DNA of 41,505 nt from Hydrogenobacter sp. (GTDB lineage Bacteria; Aquificota; Aquificia; Aquificales; Aquificaceae), in assembly GCA_041287335.1 (NCBI GenBank), contig JBEULM010000038.1:1-41505 (forward strand), given 5' to 3'. Below the pieces are notes generated by a model, which worked only from the letters and a program-made list of their open reading frames with translations, was not told the origin of the DNA and did no database searches. The translations under genes and the position numbers were made by a program. Shown piece after piece: positions 24,414-33,933 of the stretch (position 1 is the stretch's first letter; each line of letters begins with the position of its first letter).

Positions 24414-26631
24414 AATAAATCTGAAAGGTGCAGTTCAAGGGGTAGGCTTTAGACCATTCGTTTATCGTATAGCTACTGAGCTTGGACTCAAAGGGTGGGT
24501 GATAAATGACTCCTCAGGCGTTGAGATAGAGGTTGAGGGCAAGGAGGAAGTTTTGCAGAAATTCTTGTTGCGATTGAGTGAGGAAAAACCACCTCTGTCC
24601 CACATATACTCACAAGAGATTGAGTACCTTGATGATGCAGGATACAACACTTTTGAGATAAGAAAGAGTAAGGGTGAAGGGAGAAAAGAGGTACTGGTGT
24701 TACCTGACATAGCTACTTGCGATGAATGTTTGAGGGAACTTTTTGATCCAGCCGATAGAAGATACCTATATCCCTTTATAAACTGTACCAACTGTGGACC
24801 GAGATTTACCATAATTGAAAAACTTCCTTACGATAGACCTCATACGACTATGAAGCTCTTTACTATGTGTGAGAATTGTCACAAAGAGTATGAAGATCCT
24901 GCAAATAGAAGATTCCACGCCCAGCCTAATGCCTGTCACATGTGTGGACCATGGCTTAGTCTTTACGGAAGTGACCGCAGACTATTAGGTGAACGTAATG
25001 AAGCGCTGAGACTCCTCATCAAAGCTTTAAGGGATGGTCTTATAGTGGCGGTAAAAGGGATAGGAGGCTTTCATCTTATGTGCGATGCAACAAAAGAAGA
25101 TACCGTTAAACTCCTAAGAAAGAGGAAAAAAAGATCAGAAAAACCTTTTGCGGTTATGTTCAGAGATATACAGCAGGTAAATCTCTATGCTGAACCAACA
25201 GAATTTGAAAAGGCACTACTTTTGTCTCCCGAAAGACCTATAGTTTTAATAAAAAAGCGTAAAGAGCTTGCACCTTCGGTGGCACCGGCACTTAAAAGGA
25301 TAGGAGCTTTTCTGCCTTATTCACCTCTTCATCACATAATTTTGAGTTCCCTTGACTTTCCTTTGATAGCCACATCCGGTAACCTATCCGACGAGCCTAT
25401 AGTAAAAGACAACGAAGAAGCTCTTGAAAGGCTCTCAGCTTTTGCGGATATGATCCTCATACACAACAGGGACATAAAGAGGAGGTGTGATGACTCCGTT
25501 GTTAAGGTAGTTGGAGGAGTAGCGCTTCCCGTAAGAAGATCAAGGGGATACGCTCCTATGCCGATAAAACTTCCCTTTAAACTCAGCAGAAAAGTTTTAG
25601 CTCTTGGAGGTATGTTGAAAAACACCTTCGCTATAGGTTTTGATGATACTGTAATACTCAGTCAGCATATAGGTGATGTGGAAAATATAGAAACGCTCAA
25701 AAGTTTTGAATGTATGGTTTTTGATCTTATGGAGCTTTATGAGTTTGAACCTGATGTTGTTGTGTGCGATATGCATCCGAGATACGAAACTACCCGATGG
25801 GGAGAAGTATTCTCTCAAGCTAAAGGGATACCCATAATAAAAGTACAACACCACTATGCGCACATACTTTCGTGCATGGCTGAAAGGGGTATAAAAGAGG
25901 ATGTTTTGGGAATAGCATGGGATGGTACCGGTTACGGCGAGGACGGAACCCTCTGGGGTGGTGAATTCATGGTTTGCAATTACGGAAATTACGACAGGGT
26001 TTTTCACATAAAACCCTTCAGATTGATAGGTGGGGAAAAGGCTGTCAAAGAACCCAGAAGGGTAGCTCTTTCTGTACTTTTTGAGCTTTACGGTAAAGAG
26101 GTCTTTGATATGGAAATAGAAACGGTAAGATCCTTTACAAATATGGAACTTGCGAATCTTTATAATGTATGGATCAAGGGAATAAACTCTCCTTACTCAA
26201 GTTCAGTGGGTAGGCTTTTTGATGCTGTTGCTTCCATCATAGGTGTGAGACACACCCTCTCTTACGAAGGTCAAGCCGCCATGATGATAGAAGATCTCTA
26301 TAATCCTTTAGTAAGGGATCATTACACCTTTAGTCTGGAAAGATCACATATAGATTGGAGACCTATGTTCTATGATCTCATAAAAGACACAGATCGTGAG
26401 AAAATACCTTCAAGATTTATAAACACCCTTGCGAAAGTTTGCCTTGAGGTATCTTTGAGGGTAGGCATTGAGAATGTGTGTTTATCTGGTGGTGTTATGC
26501 AAAATGATCCCCTTGTGAGCAAAATCAAAGAGCTTCTTACGGAGAGGGGCTTTAAAGTTCACACACACCAAAGGGTACCACCTAATGATGGCGGGTTATG
26601 TTTAGGACAGGCTGTCTATAGTTCCCTTTGA
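24403..26631 (+). CDS. hypF: Carbamoyltransferase HypF
   Basis: HypF uses carbamoyl phosphate and ATP to carbamoylate the HypE C-terminal Cys. The 742-residue protein shows the full domain series: acylphosphatase ('KGAVQGVGFRPFVYR'), two zinc fingers ('CDECLRELFDP...NCTNCGPRFT' and 'MCENCHKEY...ACHMCGPWL'), YrdC-like nucleotide domain ('AVKGIGGFHLMCDA', 'KRSEKPFAVMFRD'), and the Kae1-like domain with 'VQHHYAHILS' and 'LSGGVMQNDPLV'. The start at 24403 gives the acylphosphatase its normal N-terminus. It ends the plus-strand hyp operon and overlaps the convergent HupH-like gene by 16 nt. hypC and hypD are not in the window. Confidence 0.97.
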   Translation: MRLKINLKGAVQGVGFRPFVYRIATELGLKGWVINDSSGVEIEVEGKEEVLQKFLLRLSEEKPPLSHIYSQEIEYLDDAGYNTFEIRKSKGEGRKEVLVLPDIATCDECLRELFDPADRRYLYPFINCTNCGPRFTIIEKLPYDRPHTTMKLFTMCENCHKEYEDPANRRFHAQPNACHMCGPWLSLYGSDRRLLGERNEALRLLIKALRDGLIVAVKGIGGFHLMCDATKEDTVKLLRKRKKRSEKPFAVMFRDIQQVNLYAEPTEFEKALLLSPERPIVLIKKRKELAPSVAPALKRIGAFLPYSPLHHIILSSLDFPLIATSGNLSDEPIVKDNEEALERLSAFADMILIHNRDIKRRCDDSVVKVVGGVALPVRRSRGYAPMPIKLPFKLSRKVLALGGMLKNTFAIGFDDTVILSQHIGDVENIETLKSFECMVFDLMELYEFEPDVVVCDMHPRYETTRWGEVFSQAKGIPIIKVQHHYAHILSCMAERGIKEDVLGIAWDGTGYGEDGTLWGGEFMVCNYGNYDRVFHIKPFRLIGGEKAVKEPRRVALSVLFELYGKEVFDMEIETVRSFTNMELANLYNVWIKGINSPYSSSVGRLFDAVASIIGVRHTLSYEGQAAMMIEDLYNPLVRDHYTFSLERSHIDWRPMFYDLIKDTDREKIPSRFINTLAKVCLEVSLRVGIENVCLSGGVMQNDPLVSKIKELLTERGFKVHTHQRVPPNDGGLCLGQAVYSSL

Positions 26632-26993
26632 AACAAAATTTTTAATCTATCCTCAAGTATCCTGATGGATTCTTCCATATCCTCTCTCTGAGAAGATGCC
26701 ATGCGTGGAAATGCGGTTATTTCAATAGTTTCTAAAATGGGTTTGTTATCCCTATCAAAGAATACACCTATCCACACACCGTATATGCCTGTCTCTCTCC
26801 ATTCAGCGGGCTGTGTCTTTGACTCAAGCCTTATCTTTACCTGACCTTCACCTAAAGTGTCAAGTATGGCTATCCTATCTTCTTCGGTTATGGGTATTTT
26901 GTTAATGTATATGATGTGTTCCTTGCCTTTTTCGTAAAGGTCTTTGAGAGCATGGAGTATTTCGTTCAGTATAGCTGGGGCATTCATAAGCAT
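26616..26993 (-). CDS. HupH/HyaF C-terminal-domain protein, hydrogenase maturation
   Basis: A 126-residue protein matching only the C-terminal domain of HupH/HyaF: 'NEILHALKDLYEKG', 'INKIPITEEDRIAILDTLGEGQVKIRL', 'EWRETGIYGVWIGVFF' and 'ETIEITAFPRMA'. Full HyaF proteins are over twice as long. HyaF/HupH help assemble the iron-sulfur clusters of O2-tolerant membrane hydrogenase small subunits. The ATG at 26993 is preferred, with AGAGAGG 8 nt upstream. It is the last gene of the group 1 hydrogenase operon and overlaps the HyaE-like gene by 10 nt. Confidence 0.82.
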   Translation of the reverse strand: MLMNAPAILNEILHALKDLYEKGKEHIIYINKIPITEEDRIAILDTLGEGQVKIRLESKTQPAEWRETGIYGVWIGVFFDRDNKPILETIEITAFPRMASSQREDMEESIRILEDRLKILFQREL

Positions 26994-27298
26994 GATATAA
27001 ACCTCTCTACGTATTCGTTCCATGCTTTTATACCATCCATAACTTCCACACATTCACCGTTTTTAAAGATCACCAAAGATGGCAGTCTAAAATCTTCCAG
27101 TATTTTCATATTTTCATCCGCGCATATGGAGAAAAATTCTATCTTATGACCGAAAACTTTTTCAAGTTCCGGAACAACTATGTCTGTATCAAAAATCTCC
27201 TTTATCTTATCCCTCTTTAGTTCCGACCTTACATAAAGCACGAAACTCATCCTTCTTTCTTTCAGCTTTTGTAATTGATCAAGACAGATCTTTTGCAT
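26984..27298 (-). CDS. HyaE/HupG-like thioredoxin-fold hydrogenase chaperone
   Basis: A 104-residue thioredoxin-fold protein with no CxxC: the fold is indicated by 'RRMSFVLYVRSE', 'IEFFSICADENMKILEDFRLPSLVIFKNGE' (with cis-Pro) and a C-terminal helix. HyaE/HupG proteins lack the redox cysteines in the same way and bind the Tat signal of the O2-tolerant hydrogenase small subunit before export. Its place between hupD and the HupH-like gene in the operon matches the hya/hup order, which supports the call more than sequence alone. GAGG stands before the ATG. Confidence 0.75.
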   Translation of the reverse strand: MQKICLDQLQKLKERRMSFVLYVRSELKRDKIKEIFDTDIVVPELEKVFGHKIEFFSICADENMKILEDFRLPSLVIFKNGECVEVMDGIKAWNEYVERFISCL

Positions 27299-27767
27299 GC
27301 TTGACCTCTATACCCCATTCTCTCAATTGATCCAATACCTCATTCAAAAGCTTATCAAAGTTATTCCTCACAGTTTGAGAAAGCTCTAAGGATATGTCAA
27401 GACTTTCTGGTTCCATACCTATCACAACTATCTCTTCGGGATACCTACCCGTTATTTCAGCTACCGCCAAAACTTCTTGAATACCTATCTCATGAGCGGA
27501 AACTTTTCTCCTAAAGTAAGTCTTTACTTCATCACCCCTGAACTTGTAAATAAAGCCCGGGGGGTTCCCCCCAAGCACCGCGTCAATTATCAACAATCTG
27601 TCAGTACCTTCCAAAAAGTAGAGAAGATCTAAGCCTAAAGTTCCACCATCTAAAAGCTCCACCTCCGTGTTGAAGGAGTATCTCCTTTTTAGTTCTTCTA
27701 CAGCTTTTATGCCCATGCCTTCGTCCGATAAAAGTACGTTTCCTACACCCAGCACGAGCGTCCTCAT
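27279..27767 (-). CDS. hupD: Hydrogenase maturation endopeptidase HupD/HyaD
   Basis: A nickel-dependent check-point protease of the HycI/HupD family that removes the C-terminal tail of the large subunit after nickel insertion. Metal-site acids are in 'LGVGNVLLSDEGMG' (Glu) and 'LLIIDAVLGG' (Asp), and the His in 'VSAHEIGIQEVL'. Its target must be HupL of this operon, since the group 2 large subunit has no tail. The ATG at 27767 shares a base with the cytochrome stop (TGATG); a GTG just before it is also possible. Confidence 0.93.
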   Translation of the reverse strand: MRTLVLGVGNVLLSDEGMGIKAVEELKRRYSFNTEVELLDGGTLGLDLLYFLEGTDRLLIIDAVLGGNPPGFIYKFRGDEVKTYFRRKVSAHEIGIQEVLAVAEITGRYPEEIVVIGMEPESLDISLELSQTVRNNFDKLLNEVLDQLREWGIEVKHAKDLS

Positions 27768-28474
27768 CACTCCACATCCTTCAAATCAACTGGTTCTTTC
27801 TCAAATACTTTATAACCGCTGAACATGGAGGAAAGTTCTCCGTTCTTTTTGAGAGCTTCTTCTCTGATCACAAGATAAACGTGTAAAACTGCAAAGACGA
27901 TTATAAGCCACGCGAGCCAATGATGCCACATGTGTACCATAAATTCTCCACCAAGAAAGCCAAGGATCCATCCCAAAAGGGAAGACCAAAAACTTCCTGG
28001 GCTGGACATACCGTACATGGCAAAACCTGTCGCTATCATTACAAATATTGCCAGATAAACTAATGGATAAACTGTTCTAGCACAAGCGTTCCTAACATAC
28101 TCTTGACCTTCACCTTCTTTCATCACAAAGATGTACTTTAAAGTGATCTCTTTCAGTCCCATCCAATAATCTCTCCTCCAGATAGCGGGAAAGAGAAGCC
28201 TATCTCTCTTGTTAAACAGCGATATGATCACCCTAAAGATAAAAGAAGCGAGAAGGACATAACCTGCTATAAAGTGTATCTTTCTTATGAAGTCCATAGT
28301 TATGCCTTCCTTGTATGCGTATGTTGCTTCTACACCTACAGGTCCGAGAAAGAAAGGGTTTCCTATATATAGTCCTGTGATAAAAAGGGTTATTATGGTA
28401 AGGAAGTTCACCCAGTGCCATATTCTCAAACCCGGACTGAAAATATACACCTTCTTCGCCTCAATCTCTCTCAT
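27767..28474 (-). CDS. hupC: Hydrogenase b-type cytochrome subunit
   Basis: The di-heme membrane cytochrome that passes electrons from the periplasmic hydrogenase to quinone. Four hydrophobic segments carry the family motifs 'RIWHWVNFLTIITLFITGLYIG', 'RKIHFIAGYVLLASFIFRV', 'YPLVYLAIFVMIATGFAMYG' and 'HMWHHWLAWLIIVFAVLHVYLVIREE', with the heme-ligand histidines. The ATG at 28474 follows AAGGAGG; a longer frame from 28507 would overlap the ribosome site. 235 residues is standard. Confidence 0.95.
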   Translation of the reverse strand: MREIEAKKVYIFSPGLRIWHWVNFLTIITLFITGLYIGNPFFLGPVGVEATYAYKEGITMDFIRKIHFIAGYVLLASFIFRVIISLFNKRDRLLFPAIWRRDYWMGLKEITLKYIFVMKEGEGQEYVRNACARTVYPLVYLAIFVMIATGFAMYGMSSPGSFWSSLLGWILGFLGGEFMVHMWHHWLAWLIIVFAVLHVYLVIREEALKKNGELSSMFSGYKVFEKEPVDLKDVE

Positions 28475-28487
28475 ATTAAAACCTCCT

Positions 28488-30389
28488 TCAGTAACATACA
28501 TTAGCACCTTGCACTTTCACTTCAACTATTTCTTGCCCTTCGGTGTTGTAAAGATGGGTAGAACAAGCAAGGCAAGGATCAAAGGAGTGTATACCCCTCA
28601 GAACTTCAAGGGGTTTATCCACGACCTTAATAGGCGTATCTTTCATACATTCTTCAAAAGCACCCTGCCCTCCCATAGGATCTCTTGGTGAACCGTTCCA
28701 TGTAGTTGGAACTACGCATTGATAATTAGCTATCTTTCCGTCTTTTATTATCACCCAGTGGCCAAGGGCACCTCTTGGTGCATCTGTTATACCTACACCT
28801 TTCGCTTCTTTTGGCCATGTAGAAGGATCCCACTTTTCCATATTTGCAACGGATGTGTCTCCAGCCTTTATATTGTCGTAAAGTTTTTTCAAAAAGTAAA
28901 GATTTGCTGAAACACCCAACTGCGCTTCAAGTCCCCTTGCAGCGGTTCTTCCTACTGTTGTAGGTAGCCATACATGAGGAGGTATATCAAGCACCTTAGA
29001 TACTAAATCTATCTGCTTGACCACCATTTCATCCATCCAGCTCGGCTTTATATGACCTTGCTTTACTCCGGTATAGACCACTATATACCTTGCCAGAGGT
29101 CCCACCTCGCAAGGTTTTCCTCTCCATCTTGGAGACTTTATCCAAGAGTACTTGCCCTGTTCGTCAAGGTACTTCCACTGGGTCTTTGTCCCTTCTTTTG
29201 GTCCTGTATAATTGGGTTCGGTGATGCCATCCCAAGGATGCAGTCCCTTTGTCTCGTCAGGATACTTGTACCAGGAATGAGCTACAAACTCCTGTATAAT
29301 GCCAGGGTCCGCAAAATCCTTGCCTACAAGAGGGTAATACTTAGCTTTGTCCACACCTTCCGCAAAATTTTCTACAACACCGTTGCAGTGGTAAAGTATC
29401 TTGCTGTGATAATCTCCTGTCTTTATACCTTTGTAAGGCTCATCGGGAAACTCACCGTATCCTAATGTCCTCTTCTTTGCAAGTCCTCCACCGTAAACCT
29501 GCCCTTTCTGTGCGTATATGTGCCCTATAGCTAAAAGATCAATAAGGTAAAATAGATTCACCGCTTCAGCCTGAGTGTATATGGCATCCTCAACTACCGC
29601 AAGCCTTTCCGTGTTTATCGGAGCGTTCATATCGTTCATGGATATGGAACAGGTCATCCCACCCACCAAGTAATGAGGATGGGGATTTTTACCTCCGAAA
29701 ATAACTTGAGGAATAAAGAGTTCCCTTTGGACATCAAGCATGTTAAGATAGTGGGCAACAGCCATAAGGTGAACTTCCGGAGGTAACAGTTTGTAATCAG
29801 GGTGATCCCACCAGTGAGCGGCAAATATACCAAGCTGTCCACTTTCCACTATCTTCTTTATCTTTTCTTGGAAGGCTCTAAAATACCCAGGCGTCGCTTT
29901 AGGGAACTTTTTGGGATAAGCTCTATGTCCTATCGGGTCCGGCATAAGTTCTGCAATTGCTCCATATTTTTCAAGGAGCTGGTTTTGAAGTACTGCAGTT
30001 TGAACCGGATCAGCTTTTAAAGCTTCCACAGGAGAAACCCAGTCAAGGGCATGAAGGTGGTAAAAATGTACCAAGTGGTCATGCACCTGCAGAGAGCCAT
30101 ACATGATGTTTCTGATATAGTTTGCGTTTTTGGGAATCTGGATTTCAAGGGCATCCTCTATGCACTTTACGGATGCGTAAGCGTGAATAGATGTACATAC
30201 TCCACATATCCTTTGAGCAAAAGCCCAGGCATCCCTTGGGTCTCTTCCGCGCAGTATGAGTTCAATACCTCTCCACATAGTACCTGAGGACACAGCATCC
30301 TGAACCTTCCCTGACTTCTCATCCACAATAAGCTCAATCCTCAGGTGTCCCTCAATTCTTGTTACTGGATCAACTACCACCCTTGCCAT
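28488..30389 (-). CDS. hupL: Group 1 [NiFe]-hydrogenase large subunit
   Basis: The 633-residue catalytic subunit of the membrane-bound uptake hydrogenase. It begins 'VVDPVTRIEGHLRIEL', has the first nickel ligands in RICGVCTSIHAYASVKCIED and the second pair in FDPCLACSTH. The 20 or so residues after that His form the tail removed by HupD. The protein is exported folded, carried by the Tat signal of HupS. AAAGGAGG before the ATG is a strong ribosome site, 17 nt after the hupS stop. Confidence 0.97.
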   Translation of the reverse strand: MARVVVDPVTRIEGHLRIELIVDEKSGKVQDAVSSGTMWRGIELILRGRDPRDAWAFAQRICGVCTSIHAYASVKCIEDALEIQIPKNANYIRNIMYGSLQVHDHLVHFYHLHALDWVSPVEALKADPVQTAVLQNQLLEKYGAIAELMPDPIGHRAYPKKFPKATPGYFRAFQEKIKKIVESGQLGIFAAHWWDHPDYKLLPPEVHLMAVAHYLNMLDVQRELFIPQVIFGGKNPHPHYLVGGMTCSISMNDMNAPINTERLAVVEDAIYTQAEAVNLFYLIDLLAIGHIYAQKGQVYGGGLAKKRTLGYGEFPDEPYKGIKTGDYHSKILYHCNGVVENFAEGVDKAKYYPLVGKDFADPGIIQEFVAHSWYKYPDETKGLHPWDGITEPNYTGPKEGTKTQWKYLDEQGKYSWIKSPRWRGKPCEVGPLARYIVVYTGVKQGHIKPSWMDEMVVKQIDLVSKVLDIPPHVWLPTTVGRTAARGLEAQLGVSANLYFLKKLYDNIKAGDTSVANMEKWDPSTWPKEAKGVGITDAPRGALGHWVIIKDGKIANYQCVVPTTWNGSPRDPMGGQGAFEECMKDTPIKVVDKPLEVLRGIHSFDPCLACSTHLYNTEGQEIVEVKVQGANVCY

Positions 30390-30406
30390 GCTTTTACCTC
30401 CTTTAT

Positions 30407-31453
30407 TTATTTGGATCTGATCTTGGAAATCACACCGTGAGCAATTGCACCAGCAGCTGCCGCTGCTGTAACAACAGCTCCAACCTTGTCAGGGCTTGCT
30501 TCAACGTTAGGTAATGGAATAGTTGTAAGCCTCTGATAAAAGGGGCTTTTGTCCCAGAAATCCTCTTCAGCACAGCCTATACAACCGTGACCAGCTTGAA
30601 TAGGATAAGAGAGACCGTTGTACCAACGTATGTTTCCGCAAGAGTTGTATGTCGTAGGTCCTCTGCATCCCATCTTGTAAAGACACCATCCCTTTTTAGC
30701 TCCATCGTCATCAAACTTCTCCACAAACTGACCTGCATTGAAAAAGGCTCTTCTGTAGCACGTATCGTGTATACGATTACCGTAAAACTGCTTAGGTCTT
30801 CCCTGAGAATCAAGAGGTGGTATAGAATCAAAAAGAACAAGATACATGATAACACCAGTCATAACTTCAGCTATGGGAGGACAGCCTGGAACTTTTATTA
30901 TAGGCTTGTCCGATATCACCTTGTGTATGGGAACTGCCGTTGTCGGGTTGGGTTTTGCTGCCTGGACGCATCCCCAACTGGCGCATGAACCCCACGCTAT
31001 TACAGCTTTTGCACCTTTCGCAGACTCTTTGAGATTTTCAAGAAAAGCCTTTCCACCCACTACACAGTACATGCCATCTTCACCGAGCGGTGGGTTTCCC
31101 TCAACCGCGAGGATATAGTTTCCCCAGTATTTTTTGATAATTTCCTCCCTATGTCTTTCAAGGGCTTCTCCTGCAGCTGCTGAAAGCGTATCATCGTACT
31201 CAAGGGATATCATGGAAAGCACCACATCCGAGGCAAGCGGTGTGGCTGATCTTATGAAAGATTCCGAACAGCAGGTACACTCAAGACCGTGAATCCACAA
31301 GACTGGTACTCTAGGCTTGGTTTCTAAAGCTTTTACCACCTGAGGTATCATGGAGGGTGACAGACCCATTATACCTGTTATGGTAGTGGCAAATTTTAAA
31401 AAATCCCTCCTGCTAACTCCGTGCCTTTTGAAGGTCTCCCAAAAAGTCTCCAT
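30407..31453 (-). CDS. hupS: Group 1 [NiFe]-hydrogenase small subunit, O2-tolerant type, Tat-exported
   Basis: A 348-residue small subunit. The Tat signal is at residues 14-19 (SRRDFLKF), followed by a hydrophobic stretch and '[15 protein letters not shown]'. The proximal site reads [12 protein letters not shown], with the extra Cys, and '[18 protein letters not shown]' supplies the second extra Cys; these two make the six-Cys [4Fe-3S] cluster of O2-tolerant (group 1d) enzymes. Medial and distal cluster motifs and a C-terminal membrane anchor ('[17 protein letters not shown]') are present. It heads the operon hupS-hupL-hupC-hupD-hyaE-like-hupH-like. AGGAGG stands before the ATG. Confidence 0.97.
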   Translation of the reverse strand: METFWETFKRHGVSRRDFLKFATTITGIMGLSPSMIPQVVKALETKPRVPVLWIHGLECTCCSESFIRSATPLASDVVLSMISLEYDDTLSAAAGEALERHREEIIKKYWGNYILAVEGNPPLGEDGMYCVVGGKAFLENLKESAKGAKAVIAWGSCASWGCVQAAKPNPTTAVPIHKVISDKPIIKVPGCPPIAEVMTGVIMYLVLFDSIPPLDSQGRPKQFYGNRIHDTCYRRAFFNAGQFVEKFDDDGAKKGWCLYKMGCRGPTTYNSCGNIRWYNGLSYPIQAGHGCIGCAEEDFWDKSPFYQRLTTIPLPNVEASPDKVGAVVTAAAAAGAIAHGVISKIRSK

Positions 31454-31467
31454 AATTAACCTCCTTA

Positions 31468-31485
31468 ATTGAATATTCGTTCAAT
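31468..31485. promoter_or_regulatory. Inverted repeat in front of hupS
   Basis: ATTGAA (31468-31473) and TTCAAT (31480-31485) are perfect 6-bp arms around a 6-nt spacer, directly upstream of the hupS ribosome site. It could be an operator or a small RNA hairpin in the leader. No regulator is known. Confidence 0.35.
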
Positions 31486-31503
31486 AATATGATGAAATAT
31501 ATA

Positions 31504-31517
31504 TTGATATTTGTCAA
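31504..31517. promoter_or_regulatory. FNR/CRP-like box upstream of hupS
   Basis: TTGATATTTGTCAA differs from the FNR consensus TTGAT-N4-ATCAA by one base. It lies about 50 nt before the hupS start and overlaps a minus-strand TTGACA, so a bound regulator could control the hydrogenase operon in response to oxygen or another signal. It is a short A/T-rich match in an A/T-rich gap, so chance is a real alternative. Confidence 0.35.
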
Positions 31518-31551
31518 ATAAAAAATTTTTATGGTAATTATAAGATATACT

Positions 31552-31557
31552 TATAAT
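31552..31557 (+). promoter_or_regulatory. -10 element of the candidate structured RNA
   Basis: A perfect TATAAT whose expected start point, about 31564, falls 3 nt before the 5' strand of the closing helix of the RNA candidate. No strong -35 is visible 17 nt upstream (TTATGG at 31529-31534). Confidence 0.45.
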
Positions 31558-31563
31558 ACGCTA

Positions 31564-31794
31564 AAAGCTATAACCGATATCATAGGCATACAAGCAGGTA
31601 AGCACATATATACCAGTACGCTACCCGCTAAGTTTATAATTGCCTTAATCACTTCATGGTAGCTCACTTTGTCCTTTCCTTGTAATGCTGGCTTGATTCA
31701 AGAAGCATTTTAGCAAGCCTTAGGGTAGGCAAGCCGGTCAGAAGAGATAGTAGCGTAGTTATTTGCTCGTCAGATAGATGTGGTTATGGCGTAC
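31564..31794 (+). ncRNA. Candidate structured RNA, rod-like with central bubble (6S-RNA-like topology)
   Basis: This lies in a 437-bp gap (31454-31890) with no plausible protein. Long-range pairings can be drawn by eye: 31567-31575 with 31782-31790 (9 bp), 31578-31581 with 31773-31776, 31593-31601 with 31759-31767 (9 bp), 31617-31624 with 31750-31757 (8 bp), 31640-31645 with 31727-31732 (6 bp), and a hairpin 31684-31688/31705-31709 enclosing 31692-31695/31699-31702. The helices nest into one long rod with a 15-versus-17-nt bubble and a 15-nt one-sided bulge. Three of the pairs are G-U when read on the plus strand and would be A-C mismatches on the other, so plus is the transcribed strand. A TATAAT stands just upstream. 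A weak hairpin (31841-31860) and T4 might terminate it. 6S RNA fits best in shape; SRP RNA and RNase P RNA motifs were not found. Confidence 0.55.
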
Positions 31795-31824
31795 AGGATA
31801 AACTGTTCTGCCCGCTTTTGTTAA

Positions 31825-32910
<1,086 letters not shown>

Positions 32911-32913
32911 TCA

Positions 32914-32986
32914 CGGGGTGTAGCTCAGGTGGTAGAGCGCTGGCTTTGGGAGCCAGAAGTCAGGGGTTCAAGTCCCCTCACCCCGA
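32914..32986 (+). tRNA. tRNA-Pro, anticodon TGG
   Basis: A complete cloverleaf: acceptor CGGGGTG (32914-32920) pairs with CACCCCG (32979-32985), the D arm carries 'TAGCTCAGGTGGTAGAGC', the anticodon stem CTGGC/GCCAG encloses loop TTTGGGA with anticodon TGG, and the T arm is CAGGGGTTCAAGTCCCCT with the GTTCAAG loop. The CCA end is not encoded (bases after the discriminator A are ATTT). It begins 3 nt after gapA, and its last 19 nt overlap the 3' end of rfaE1 on the other strand. Confidence 0.97.
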
Positions 32987-33933
32987 ATTTTTACATCTTC
33001 CTCCACGTACTCAATAATTTCCTCAAAACTTGGGCTTGCTGTTCCGAGTTTGCCTACCACTATACCAGCGCATACGTTGGCAAGCTCGCACGCTTCTTCC
33101 CAATCAAGACCTGCCAACACGCCTGCTGTAAGCACTGCTATAACTGTATCGCCTGCACCGGTAACATCGTAGACCTGTTTTGCTCTTGCGGGGAATACTT
33201 TGAACTCTCTGTCAAAAAGAGCCATACCCCTTGATCCGAGCGTTACAACGAGCGTCTTCAATCTGAGGCTGTTTTTTAACTTCCAGCCGAGACTTTGAAG
33301 GCTCTCCTCTTCCTGCATTTGTCTTGCCTCCTTTTCATTGGGTGTCATAAGATCTGCACCTATATATAGGTATTTGTTCTTTGGTCTGGGATCAACCGAA
33401 AAAAAGACACCTTTACTCCTTATTCTGTCCATAAGTTCTTTACATACCACACCCTTTGCGTAATCCGAAACTACCACCGCGTCCACATCCACATCAAGCC
33501 TCTCAAGAAGATCCTCTAAAACTCTCCCCTCTATTTTCTCCTTGCTTTCGTTATCTATACGTAGAAGCTGTTGAGATACTGCAACAACACGAGCCTTTTG
33601 AGTTGTTGGTCTGTGCCTATCTTCTATCGTAATATCGTGAATACCTTTCTCTTTGAGAAGTCCACTTACTACATGACCTGCATAATCATTACCAACCACA
33701 CCGCATAGGTAAACCCTTATCCCAAGATTTGAAAGATTACTGGCTACGTTTCCCGCGCCTCCAAGCCGAAACTCTTCCTTTTCTACTTCCACCACAGGAA
33801 CCGGAGCCTCTGGAGATATACGTTCCACTTTACCGAATATATACCTGTCAAGGATAATATCCCCTACCACGAGTATTTTTATATTTCTGAACCTTTCAAA
33901 GGCTCTTGATATAAGCCCCTTATCAAGTCTCAT
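32968..33933 (-). CDS. rfaE1: D-glycero-beta-D-manno-heptose-7-phosphate kinase (RfaE1/HldA)
   Basis: A 321-residue PfkB/ribokinase-fold enzyme that phosphorylates heptose-7-phosphate at C1 for the inner core of lipopolysaccharide. '[31 protein letters not shown]' is diagnostic of RfaE1, followed by '[15 protein letters not shown]', '[10 protein letters not shown]' and the catalytic '[18 protein letters not shown]'. The adenylyltransferase half of HldE is missing, so RfaE2 is a separate protein elsewhere. The last codons, encoding Arg-Gly-Glu-Gly-Thr, are the reverse complement of the tRNA-Pro acceptor and T arm. Confidence 0.93.
   Translation of the reverse strand: MRLDKGLISRAFERFRNIKILVVGDIILDRYIFGKVERISPEAPVPVVEVEKEEFRLGGAGNVASNLSNLGIRVYLCGVVGNDYAGHVVSGLLKEKGIHDITIEDRHRPTTQKARVVAVSQQLLRIDNESKEKIEGRVLEDLLERLDVDVDAVVVSDYAKGVVCKELMDRIRSKGVFFSVDPRPKNKYLYIGADLMTPNEKEARQMQEEESLQSLGWKLKNSLRLKTLVVTLGSRGMALFDREFKVFPARAKQVYDVTGAGDTVIAVLTAGVLAGLDWEEACELANVCAGIVVGKLGTASPSFEEIIEYVEEDVKIRGEGT

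Noticed and set aside
31454-31560. Sigma-54 promoter for the hupS operon
   Set aside because: No GG-N10-GC element was found on the minus strand; A/T-rich elements and an FNR-like box are present instead.
31651-31710. Degenerate tRNA in the gap before gapA (GGTAGCTCA and GATTCAAG resemble D and T arms)
   Set aside because: No acceptor or anticodon stem can be drawn with correct spacing, and the bases are better explained by the longer rod-like RNA fold.
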